Assembly (NCBI GenBank): GCA_964644555.1 | Contig: CAZXWI010000064.1 | Coordinates: 1 to 8,338, forward strand | DNA: 8,338 nucleotides | Origin: RUG14186 sp964644555 | Lineage (GTDB): Bacteria; Bacillota; Clostridia; Eubacteriales; Anaerofustaceae | Direction of reading: 5' to 3' | Shown here: positions 1-5,221 of the stretch, piece after piece | Layout of the letters: each line of letters starts with the position of its first letter | How positions within the stretch are numbered: the first letter of the stretch is position 1 | Notes under the pieces: model-generated | Seen by the model: only the letters and a program-made list of their open reading frames with translations | The model's database searches: none | Told to the model about the DNA's origin: nothing | Made by a program: the position numbers and the translations under genes

Positions 1-21
1 CCCTTTGCGTGTTAAAGTTTA

Positions 22-987
22 TTAATAGCCTTTTTTACGATCTACCATATTAATAAGCGGTAGTCCTTTGGAATAAAGTTTTAAGTTTTGCATGAAGATC
101 TCCGTTATTTTGTCGCATGTTAATTCAAGGGAAGTATCTCCCGAGCAATGCGGCGTGATGATAAGGTTCGGGCAAGAGTATAAAAAGTGATCTTCGGCTA
201 GCGGTTCGTTTTGAAATACATCAAGAGCTGCTCCCGATAAATGCCCATTTGAGAGCGCATCAAAAATCGCTTGTTCATCAACGCTGTTGCCCCTGCCCAC
301 ATTTATAAAGTAAGAACCATTTTTCATATTTGCAAAAAATTCTTTATCGAATAAATTATTTGTTTTATTTGTTTTGGGTAGAGATGAAATAACCACATCG
401 CTTTTTGATGCAACATAGTTAAGTTCGGAGAGGGGATATATTTCGCTGCAATAATCGGGTTTAATGTTTATGTTATTTCTTATTCCGATGATGTTAGCCC
501 CCATTGCTTTAGCACGTTTGGCAAATTCCGAACCGATATCCCCAAGGCCGATAAGCGCTATGGTGCTACCATATATAGAATCTATTTTGGTTATTTTGCC
601 CCAAATTCTATGGGATATCATATCGTTGTATTCAGGGATATGGCGCATGAGCATAAGCAAAACGCATATGAGATGTTCGGCAATGGTTACGCCGAAAGAA
701 CCCGAAGCATTGGTGAGAATAACATCGTCTTTCGGGTAGAGGTTTTCATCGGTATATTTATCCACTCCGGCAAATGAGCATTGCAGCCATTTTAGATTTA
801 AGGCATATTTAAGCATTTCAGGCGGTATTTGACCGAATAGGATTTCACAATCTTCGATATCTGTAATTTGTATTTCATTTTCTACAAATTTTGTTTCGTA
901 TCCGAAAGATTTGGCAGCATCTTCAAGAAGAAGTCTTCTTTCGGGGGTAAGAAAGTTTATGTATATTCCTATTGTATTTTTTCTCAT
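22..987 (-). CDS. D-isomer-specific 2-hydroxyacid dehydrogenase, NAD(P)-dependent
   Basis: Probable cytosolic oxidoreductase interconverting a 2-keto acid and a D-2-hydroxy acid; the substrate cannot be read from sequence. Numbered from the start chosen here (321 aa), the Rossmann glycine motif GLGDIG is at about 147-152. The family catalytic triad is present: Arg232 in NVGRG, Glu261 in QNEP and His280 in TPHCSG. The residue after strand beta-2 is Arg170 (GIRNN) rather than the usual acidic residue, which may favour NADPH; this is inference. An upstream in-frame ATG at 1023 would add 12 residues. I prefer 987 because a near-consensus promoter overlaps the longer start, neither start has a Shine-Dalgarno sequence, and family members usually begin just before a strand like IGIYINF. 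It is separated from the upstream nucleoside kinase by a terminator, so it is probably monocistronic. Family certain; start moderately sure. Confidence 0.9.
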   Translation of the reverse strand: MRKNTIGIYINFLTPERRLLLEDAAKSFGYETKFVENEIQITDIEDCEILFGQIPPEMLKYALNLKWLQCSFAGVDKYTDENLYPKDDVILTNASGSFGVTIAEHLICVLLMLMRHIPEYNDMISHRIWGKITKIDSIYGSTIALIGLGDIGSEFAKRAKAMGANIIGIRNNINIKPDYCSEIYPLSELNYVASKSDVVISSLPKTNKTNNLFDKEFFANMKNGSYFINVGRGNSVDEQAIFDALSNGHLSGAALDVFQNEPLAEDHFLYSCPNLIITPHCSGDTSLELTCDKITEIFMQNLKLYSKGLPLINMVDRKKGY

Positions 988-993
988 ATCGGG

Positions 994-1022
994 ATTATAA
1001 AGGATTTTCGCCGTTTTGTCCA
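994..1022 (-). promoter_or_regulatory. Promoter of the 2-hydroxyacid dehydrogenase gene
   Basis: On the minus strand, TGGACA (1017-1022) is followed after 17 bp by a perfect TATAAT (994-999). Only six bases (988-993) separate the -10 box from the ATG at 987, so transcription should begin at or next to that start codon. This predicts a leaderless message and argues against the ATG at 1023, which would lie in the -35 box. Confidence 0.6.
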
Positions 1023-1059
1023 TACCGAATGGAATAATAGGGCGGTATGCGGCAAATTA

Positions 1060-1097
1060 TTTCAAAAATAAAAGCTTTCGGTTCGGAAAGCTTTTTA
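1060..1097 (-). terminator. Intrinsic terminator of the nucleoside kinase gene
   Basis: A perfect 10-bp inverted repeat (AAAAGCTTTC at 1070-1079, GAAAGCTTTT at 1086-1095, 6-nt loop) lies just past the kinase stop codon. On the minus strand the 3' arm runs into a T-rich stretch (TTTTATTTTT). It separates the kinase from the downstream dehydrogenase. Confidence 0.75.
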
Positions 1098-1101
1098 TAA
1101 A

Positions 1102-2079
1102 TTAAGGAAGAAATTCCTTTATTATGGAATTATTCGAAATAGCATCATCGGAGAGAGCCTCAAACTCGGATATAAGCGAAATTATCGGGTGGACTCTTTC
1201 GGTGTAGTCGATATTTTCAATTGCATCTTTGAGTATCAATTCCAAATGCTTTTTATAAAGGCTGTATTCGTATGGGGCAGCGGAATTGAAAATATAATTT
1301 GCTTTTTCGGTATATGGGTAGATGTGTTTAATGCTGCTTTTCTTTACATTTTCCCACAATTCAAAGGTAAGCTTGTAGTCGGCATTTCTAAAATAATAAT
1401 CCCGCACCATGCGGCGCATAAGGCGAGTTGTTTCGGAGCTTATGCGAACATTGTTTTTGTCGGTAAGCGAGTTCAGTGCACAGCAATAGATATTGTATTT
1501 CATATTTTGTGAAATATTATTTGCAATTTTGGGATTAAATGTTTGTATGCCTTCTACGAGTATCAATTCGTTTTCGCCTATGTTGACAACACGGTCCTTT
1601 TTTGTTTTGATTCGTTTTTCAAAATCGTAATGGGGCAGGTATATCGTTTTGCCTTGGGATAGATCCGATAGATCTGAATTGAGTAGTTCGTATTCGAAAG
1701 CTTCTATATCTTCAAGATCTGCTTTGCCGTCATTTCCGAGGGGAATCTCTTCAAGGGGTTTGTAGTAGTGGTCAAGAGAAATATTTACGGTGGATATACC
1801 ATTTTGTTTGAGTTCATCGCAGAGTCGGTTGGCAAAGGTCGTTTTCCCTGATGATGAAGGGCCTGTTACAAAAATAAATTTGCACTCTGTTTGGGAGAGT
1901 ATATTTTGGCAGCACTCTTTTATCATTTCGGTGTGGCGAGATTCGGTAGAGTATATTATTTCAGTGATTTTGTTATTTTTTATTGCAAGGTTGATATCAA
2001 GCGATGAATGAATGTTTAATTCGGATAAAAAGTTTTCATAGTCCGACATATTTTGTTTGATAATGTTTTCGTTTTGCAT
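1102..2079 (-). CDS. Uridine kinase-like nucleoside kinase (PRK/P-loop family)
   Basis: Probable cytosolic ATP- or GTP-dependent kinase phosphorylating a nucleoside (pyrimidine salvage), of the phosphoribulokinase/uridine kinase fold; 325 aa. Visible motifs are the Walker A loop GPSSSGKTT (73-81), the substrate-site segment SLDHYYKP (101-108), DLEDIEAF (121-128), LPHYDFEKR (148-156), LVEGIQTFNP (174-183) and a basic lid-like segment RLMRRMVRDYYFRN. In many Clostridia the closest family members are about 550 aa, with N-terminal TGS and ThrRS-like domains before the kinase. Here only about 65 residues precede the P-loop, so this is a kinase-only form. The start has a modest SD (AAGGA, 5-nt gap); the next in-frame Met (residue 11) has none. 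It has its own terminator. The exact substrate is uncertain. Confidence 0.88.
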   Translation of the reverse strand: MQNENIIKQNMSDYENFLSELNIHSSLDINLAIKNNKITEIIYSTESRHTEMIKECCQNILSQTECKFIFVTGPSSSGKTTFANRLCDELKQNGISTVNISLDHYYKPLEEIPLGNDGKADLEDIEAFEYELLNSDLSDLSQGKTIYLPHYDFEKRIKTKKDRVVNIGENELILVEGIQTFNPKIANNISQNMKYNIYCCALNSLTDKNNVRISSETTRLMRRMVRDYYFRNADYKLTFELWENVKKSSIKHIYPYTEKANYIFNSAAPYEYSLYKKHLELILKDAIENIDYTERVHPIISLISEFEALSDDAISNNSIIKEFLP

Positions 2080-2134
2080 TATATTGTCCTTAATATGGTG
2101 TGGGCATATGCCTTGTATATAATATGCTTGAATA

Positions 2135-2163
2135 AATAAAATTATTGCATGAATAATTTTATT
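2135..2163. repeat. Perfect 12-bp AT-only inverted repeat upstream of the kinase gene
   Basis: AATAAAATTATT (2135-2146) and AATAATTTTATT (2152-2163) are exact reverse complements around the 5-nt centre GCATG. The repeat lies 56-84 bp upstream of the kinase ATG, where its promoter should be, although I found no good -35/-10 pair there. It could be an operator or a weak bidirectional hairpin; there is no T-tract beyond the stem. The rest of 2080-2290 is AT-rich with nothing else recognisable. Confidence 0.4.
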
Positions 2164-2294
2164 TCATCATTGAGTGTATCTGTATTTTATAGGGCTAAAG
2201 CTTGTCTGTGAATGATTTTGCCGTTTTATTGTAAATTATATGACATTGATTTCAGTACATATATGATTGGATGGTGGGTTTTGCTAATTATAAT

Positions 2295-2320
2295 AAAAAA
2301 GCACTTTCACAAGAAAGTGC
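2295..2320 (-). terminator. Intrinsic terminator of the tRNA-Thr gene
   Basis: On the minus strand, GCACTTTC-TTGT-GAAAGTGC (2301-2320, perfect 8-bp stem) is followed directly by six Ts (2295-2300). It starts 11 nt past the tRNA CCA end, as expected for a monocistronic tRNA. Confidence 0.88.
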
Positions 2321-2331
2321 ATATTGTCAAC

Positions 2332-2407
2332 TGGAGCTGATAGAGGGACTCGAACCCACGACCTGCTGATTACAAATCAGCTGCTCTACCAACTGAGCTA
2401 CATCAGC
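2332..2407 (-). tRNA. tRNA-Thr (anticodon UGU)
   Basis: A 76-nt cloverleaf with encoded CCA. The acceptor stem is GCTGATG/TATCAGC (one G-U at 7-66), the D stem GCTC/GAGC, and the anticodon stem GCTGA/TCAGC. The 7-nt loop TTTGTAA gives anticodon TGT, reading ACA and probably other ACN codons. The variable loop is AGGTC and the T loop TTCGAGT. The T stem GTGGG/CCCTC has a T-T mismatch at 50-64. The discriminator base is T. Confidence 0.97.
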
Positions 2408-2416
2408 GACTTTGAT

Positions 2417-2445
2417 ATTATATACGAAAATAAAATAAAATGCAA
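2417..2445 (-). promoter_or_regulatory. Promoter of the tRNA-Thr gene
   Basis: On the minus strand, TTGCAT (2440-2445), a 17-bp spacer and a perfect TATAAT (2417-2422). The -10 box ends 9 nt before the mature tRNA 5' end, leaving a very short 5' leader for RNase P. Confidence 0.75.
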
Positions 2446-2586
2446 TAGTTTTTTCGAATTTAAGTGAAATTTTATTCGTTATCATAAATTTGACAGTTTG
2501 TAGAGTCATTTGCACCGATTTTGCATATAAATTTAAGATTTTTGGGGTGAAATATTTTCGAAACATATTTTAAAGAGCGAATAATA

Positions 2587-2592
2587 TATAAT
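2587..2592 (+). promoter_or_regulatory. Candidate -10 box of the 56-aa protein gene
   Basis: A perfect TATAAT lies within a 17-nt block (2580-2596) that recurs exactly at 4503-4519 in the promoter of the second TetR gene. The -35 position (CATATT at 2564-2569) is poor. If this box is used, transcription would start near 2599, at the edge of the SD-like AAAGGA (2594-2599), leaving a leader of about 10 nt. Confidence 0.4.
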
Positions 2593-2608
2593 TAAAGGAT
2601 GGTATAGT

Positions 2609-2779
2609 ATGGATAACAATCAATTCAGCGGACTTGATATAAATACCTTGGCGGTTATAATTGCGCAGCTACTCAGCACAGAGCTTAAATCATCGGAGAT
2701 GAACTTGTTGGCAAGTTTTCTGTATACGGTGTCGGATTGCCTTAATACGATAGCCATGACTCAAAACAATAACGGGTAA
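2609..2779 (+). CDS. Small hypothetical protein, 56 aa
   Basis: The ORF runs from ATG at 2609 to TAA at 2777-2779, preceded by an SD-like AAAGGA (2594-2599, 9-nt gap). The product starts MDNNQFSGLD and continues with two likely amphipathic helices, about residues 12-26 (NTLAVIIAQLLSTEL) and 28-48 (SSEMNLLASFLYTVSDCL), ending in a polar MTQNNNG tail. There is no signal peptide, and hydrophobicity is too low for a confident membrane segment. I cannot assign a function. It resembles the short two-helix proteins of unknown function common in Clostridia (possibly DUF6774-like, a recollection and not a search result). It is divergent from tRNA-Thr and followed by two hairpins, so it is probably a one-gene unit. 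Confidence 0.65.
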   Translation: MDNNQFSGLDINTLAVIIAQLLSTELKSSEMNLLASFLYTVSDCLNTIAMTQNNNG

Positions 2780-2805
2780 AAAATAAAATTGAGTGATATA
2801 TGTCC

Positions 2806-2848
2806 AAATTTGAATGAAAATCGCATTTATGTGATTCATTCAAATTTT
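2806..2848 (+). terminator. Large hairpin after the 56-aa gene, probable terminator
   Basis: A 12-bp perfect outer stem (AAATTTGAATGA with TCATTCAAATTT) continues, after a 2-nt AA bulge, into an inner stem (ATCGCA with TGTGAT, one G-U) closed by TTTA. Arms span 2806-2825 and 2830-2847. Only four Ts follow, so termination may be weak, but it sits 26 nt past the stop codon. Confidence 0.5.
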
Positions 2849-2874
2849 GTACCGAAATGTGGGTTTTTGCTAAT

Positions 2875-2901
2875 AAAAACTGCATTAAATATGCGTTTTT
2901 T
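2875..2901 (+). terminator. Second candidate terminator before the riboswitch promoter
   Basis: AAAAAC-T-GCAT (2875-2885) pairs with ATGC-GTTTTT (2891-2900) around TAAAT, with one bulged T. The T-run 2896-2901 is partly inside the stem. It is bidirectional in form and probably backs up the hairpin at 2806-2848. The remaining sequence up to 2934 shows nothing else. Confidence 0.45.
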
Positions 2902-2934
2902 AGGGTTATTTAAGCATTTTCCTTGAATAATTTC

Positions 2935-2963
2935 TTGCAATGAGCTTAAAAATTTTCTATAAT
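2935..2963 (+). promoter_or_regulatory. Promoter of the cobalamin riboswitch-tetR-cobO unit
   Basis: TTGCAA (2935-2940), exactly 17 bp, then a perfect TATAAT (2958-2963). The predicted start near 2970 is about 14 nt upstream of the riboswitch P1 stem. Confidence 0.8.
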
Positions 2964-2984
2964 TCTATTTGTAAATAAATAGAA
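2963..2984. promoter_or_regulatory. Dyad at the transcription start, candidate regulator operator
   Basis: TTCTATTT (2963-2970) and AAATAGAA (2977-2984) form a perfect 8-6-8 inverted repeat that abuts the -10 box and covers the expected start site. Size and position suit a TetR-family operator. Autoregulation by the downstream TetR is inference only; no second copy is visible in the window. Confidence 0.35.
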
Positions 2985-3111
2985 CCGAATAATCGTTGGA
3001 ATGCGGTGAGATGCCGCAGCAGCATCCTTGCTACTGTAAATCAAAAAATGGTAAGTCAGGTTTTCAATTATCGGTATTATAGCTCTTTGTTTCAGGGATA
3101 ACGCTTGAGCT
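2984..3111 (+). promoter_or_regulatory. Cobalamin (B12) riboswitch, compact aptamer with L5-L13 kissing loop
   Basis: The conserved cobalamin-aptamer core is readable in order: GGAA (2998-3001), the GCGGTGAGATGCCGC hairpin (stem TGCGG/CCGCA, 3002-3018), GCAGC, the L5 hairpin AGC-ATCCTT-GCT (3021-3032), ACTGTAA (3033-3039) and AGTCAGG. P1 is ACCGA-TAAT (2984-2993, one bulged A) with ATTA-TCGGT (3067-3075). Loop L5 ATCCTT can pair with AGGGAT (3094-3099) in a downstream hairpin (AGCTC 3081-3085 / GAGCT 3107-3111), the L5-L13 contact typical of this class. The aptamer is only about 92 nt: the segment between ACTGTAA and CAGG is about 18 nt, so the long P6-side arm of large AdoCbl riboswitches is missing. 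The adenosyltransferase gene downstream independently supports the call. Confidence 0.9.
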
Positions 3112-3115
3112 TTAT

Positions 3116-3140
3116 AATATCGTGCAAACGATATTTTTTT
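3116..3140 (+). terminator. Riboswitch-controlled intrinsic terminator
   Basis: AATATCGT-GCAA-ACGATATT (3116-3135, perfect 8-bp stem, GNRA-type loop) runs into Ts through 3140. Bases 3114-3121 of its region can instead pair with 3073-3080, extending the 3081-3085/3107-3111 stem. That alternative hairpin also takes 3073-3075 from P1. Ligand-stabilised P1 should therefore free the terminator arm: an OFF switch by inference. Confidence 0.8.
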
Positions 3141-3172
3141 AGGTATAAACAGAAAAAGGGGTAAAAAAATTC

Positions 3173-3823
3173 ATGGCCGGTTATAAAAAAGGACAGGAAA
3201 CGAAGCAGCGAATTTACGAGGCTGCGAAAAAGATGTTTTACCATTTTGGGTACAAACATGCTACAATAGAAAAAATTGCACAGGAAGCAGATGTTCCTGT
3301 AGGTTTGGTAAATTATTACTTTAAGAAAGATGAAATCTTGTATGCCGTATACAAAGAATTCTGTGGGAATATCAGAAAAACAATAGATCAGCAGGCTTGG
3401 AACAAAATTGAGAATCCTTTGCAGGGTCATGTTTTGTTCACAAGAATTTTCTTTACGGTTATTTTAAGCACCGATAAAAATAAAGAGATATACAAAGAAA
3501 TTTTCACAAACGAACTTTTGGATGTGGGTGTTGAATTCATGAGCGAAAGCGACTTTAAGCGCATTGTATACGAATTCAAGATTGATATCTCCGACAGCAT
3601 TTTCCAAAGACTCATCACTGCTGAATACGGTGCAAGAAGATCTCTTCTTTTGGACCGCTATGACAGACTTGATGCAGTCAGAAGCAAAGACCTTATCAAC
3701 TTCCTCGCTACCATTGCGGTTCGCCTTGCAGGGGTAGATATTGCGGAAGTAATGAGAAACGTCAGAAAAACAGACGCTATTTTTGACGAAATGGATTTGT
3801 CGGATCTTAAGTTCTTACCGTAA
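3173..3823 (+). CDS. TetR/AcrR-family transcriptional regulator under riboswitch control
   Basis: A 216-aa predicted DNA-binding repressor or activator. The N-terminal TetR domain (about residues 8-60) has its helix-turn-helix at about 30-50 (ATIEKIAQEADVPVGLVNYY), followed by FKKDEILYAVYKE. The C-terminal ligand/dimer domain matches no effector class I know, and no ligand can be named. It is homologous along its whole length to the second TetR (4525-5169), for example both end in a D-IFDEMDLSDLKFLP-like block. The start is set by AAAGGGG 11 nt upstream. It is the first gene after the cobalamin riboswitch terminator and lies 28 nt before the adenosyltransferase, so both should be made when cobalamin is scarce. 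Its targets are unknown; B12-dependent functions or its own promoter (dyad at 2963-2984) are plausible. Confidence 0.92.
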   Translation: MAGYKKGQETKQRIYEAAKKMFYHFGYKHATIEKIAQEADVPVGLVNYYFKKDEILYAVYKEFCGNIRKTIDQQAWNKIENPLQGHVLFTRIFFTVILSTDKNKEIYKEIFTNELLDVGVEFMSESDFKRIVYEFKIDISDSIFQRLITAEYGARRSLLLDRYDRLDAVRSKDLINFLATIAVRLAGVDIAEVMRNVRKTDAIFDEMDLSDLKFLP

Positions 3824-3851
3824 ATATATTTTGTATTAGGGGAGTGATATT

Positions 3852-4379
3852 ATGGCAAAAGGTTTAACACATTTTTATTACGGCTACGGCAAAGGCAAAA
3901 CCACCGCTGCTTTGGGGCTTGCCGTAAGAGCAGGCGGAAGCGGTCGCAAAGTTGTGATAGTGCAATTCTTGAAAAATACCAACAGCTCGGAACTTAGTCA
4001 GTTTGCCAAACTCGACAATATAGTTATTTTTCGTGGACAGGCTTGCAACTCTTTTGTCATAAATATGACCGAAGAAGAAAAAGAGCAAACCCGTAAAATC
4101 CACGAAGATAATTTCAAGAAAGCTCTTGAATGTATCGAATCGGGGCAATGCGATATGCTCATTTTGGATGAAGTGATTGATGCGTATCAGCTTGATTTGT
4201 TAGATCGCACCGAGTTTGAAAATTTCGTTAAAAATAAGCCGGAAGAATTGGAACTTGTCATTACCGGACATCAGCCCGAAGAATGGCTCACGGAATGCGC
4301 CGATTATGTAACGGAAATGACCAAAATAAAGCATCCGTTTGATAAAGGTATGAATGCAAGAAAAGGAATAGAATTTTAG
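3852..4379 (+). CDS. cobO: Cob(I)yrinic acid a,c-diamide / cob(I)alamin adenosyltransferase (CobA/CobO/BtuR type)
   Basis: Transfers the 5'-deoxyadenosyl group of ATP to reduced corrinoid, making adenosylated corrinoid or coenzyme B12 in the cytosol; 175 aa, slightly shorter than E. coli BtuR. Motifs: the family's P-loop GYGKGKTT (11-18), RAGGSGRKVVIVQFLK (26-41), Walker B-like LILDEV (103-108), ELVITGHQP (134-142), and the C-terminal signature from DYVTEM through KHPFDKGMNARKGIEF (151-175). The SD AGGGGAG (3838-3844) stands 7 nt before ATG. It is the second gene of the riboswitch unit and is followed by a strong terminator. No other corrinoid-synthesis gene is in the window, so a salvage role is as likely as a biosynthetic one. 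Family assignment is secure; de novo versus salvage use is open. Confidence 0.96.
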   Translation: MAKGLTHFYYGYGKGKTTAALGLAVRAGGSGRKVVIVQFLKNTNSSELSQFAKLDNIVIFRGQACNSFVINMTEEEKEQTRKIHEDNFKKALECIESGQCDMLILDEVIDAYQLDLLDRTEFENFVKNKPEELELVITGHQPEEWLTECADYVTEMTKIKHPFDKGMNARKGIEF

Positions 4380-4387
4380 TTTATGCG

Positions 4388-4419
4388 GCAGATATACTTT
4401 AGGGTATATCTGCTTTTTT
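4388..4419 (+). terminator. Intrinsic terminator of the tetR-cobO unit
   Basis: GCAGATATAC (4388-4397) and GTATATCTGC (4404-4413) form a perfect 10-bp stem with a TTTAGG loop, followed by six Ts (4414-4419). It begins 8 nt after the cobO stop. Confidence 0.93.
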
Positions 4420-4486
4420 ATGTATTTCAGTGTTGTAAAAATGCCTATATCCTTTAGCTAAATCATGGGAATCGGTAAAGATGCTC

Positions 4487-4515
4487 TTGTTTCGTATTGT
4501 CAAATAATATATAAT
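4487..4515 (+). promoter_or_regulatory. Promoter of the second tetR gene
   Basis: TTGTTT (4487-4492), a 17-bp spacer and a perfect TATAAT (4510-4515). Only nine bases separate the -10 box from the ATG at 4525, and none of them resembles a Shine-Dalgarno sequence, so the message is predicted to be leaderless or to carry a leader of a few bases. Confidence 0.65.
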
Positions 4516-4524
4516 TAAAATGTT

Positions 4525-5169
4525 ATGGAAAAAAGAAGTGCGGTGCGTGAGAAGATAGTCGATAATTCGAAGAAGTTGTTTAAACAGTATGGTTTTAATG
4601 CCACATCAATGCAGATGATAGCAGATGCTTGCAATGTGTCGAAGAGTTTGGTGAAATATTATTTCCCGAAAAAGGAAGATATTGCGTCTTTTATAATGAA
4701 AAAACATTTAGACTCTATCAGAGCATATGTTAAAACATTGGAAGAAGTCAAAAACGATGCCGTGTTGGCATATGTTTTGACCATGAAAATATACTATGCC
4801 GACATTTACGGCAATGAGTCGGTTAACCGATTCAACAAAGAAGCCCTTATGGACGCTTCGGGCAAGAAGATATCGAAGGAACCTTCGAATATGGACGAAG
4901 TTTACAAAGAAATAATTGCTCAATATAATTTGAGTTTGAGCGACAAAATGTTTTTCATAAGGAAAATACAAATAATGGGTTCGCAGGTATTTTTGATAGA
5001 TGCAAGCGAAAACCCCGAATCGGAAATAACCGACAGAGAAAGATTCGAAGGAGCTATTTATTCCACGCTGAGCCTGTTGGGAGTCGGTGTCTTTTATTGT
5101 AACGATGCAATATCAAAAGCTAACCGAATATATGATAATAACGATTTGCAACATTTTTCAATGTTGTAG
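4525..5169 (+). CDS. TetR/AcrR-family transcriptional regulator (paralogue of the riboswitch-controlled TetR)
   Basis: A 214-aa predicted DNA-binding regulator. The N-terminal TetR domain covers about residues 5-57, with the helix-turn-helix at about 27-47 (TSMQMIADACNVSKSLVKYY) followed by FPKKEDI. The C-terminal domain aligns with the first TetR: LSLSDKMF versus IDISDSIF, MGSQVFLID versus YGARRSLLLD, and closing blocks RIYDNNDLQHFSML versus AIFDEMDLSDLKFLP. Effector and targets are unknown. The start is unambiguous: an in-frame stop lies at 4516-4518 and no other start codon falls between. No SD precedes it, and its promoter sits immediately upstream. It has its own terminator, so it is transcribed apart from the B12 unit and not obviously coupled to the transporters 600 bp downstream. 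Confidence 0.92.
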   Translation: MEKRSAVREKIVDNSKKLFKQYGFNATSMQMIADACNVSKSLVKYYFPKKEDIASFIMKKHLDSIRAYVKTLEEVKNDAVLAYVLTMKIYYADIYGNESVNRFNKEALMDASGKKISKEPSNMDEVYKEIIAQYNLSLSDKMFFIRKIQIMGSQVFLIDASENPESEITDRERFEGAIYSTLSLLGVGVFYCNDAISKANRIYDNNDLQHFSML

Positions 5170-5199
5170 AAAATATAATATATGGCAGGATTTTACCGG

Positions 5200-5221
5200 A
5201 GAGAGTAATCTCTCTTTTTTT
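5200..5221 (+). terminator. Intrinsic terminator of the second tetR gene
   Basis: AGAGAG (5200-5205), loop TAAT, CTCTCT (5210-5215), then Ts to 5221. The stem is short (6 bp, possibly extended by two G-U pairs), but the tract is good and it lies 30 nt past the stop codon. Confidence 0.75.

Noticed and set aside
464..739. 91-codon plus-strand ORF opposite the dehydrogenase
   Set aside because: Antisense to a gene with intact catalytic motifs; no regulatory signals.
2327..2566. 79-codon minus-strand ORF ending in VAQLVEQLICNQQVVGSSPS
   Set aside because: This peptide is the translation of the tRNA gene itself, a familiar false protein; the rest is AT-rich promoter sequence.
3092..3430. 112-codon minus-strand ORF opposite the first tetR and riboswitch
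   Set aside because: Antisense to a clear coding region and a structured RNA; composition is the complement of TetR codons.
5149..5166. CAACAT/ATGTTG hairpin as the terminator of the second tetR
   Set aside because: It lies within the last codons with no T-run after it; the hairpin at 5200-5221 is a better terminator.
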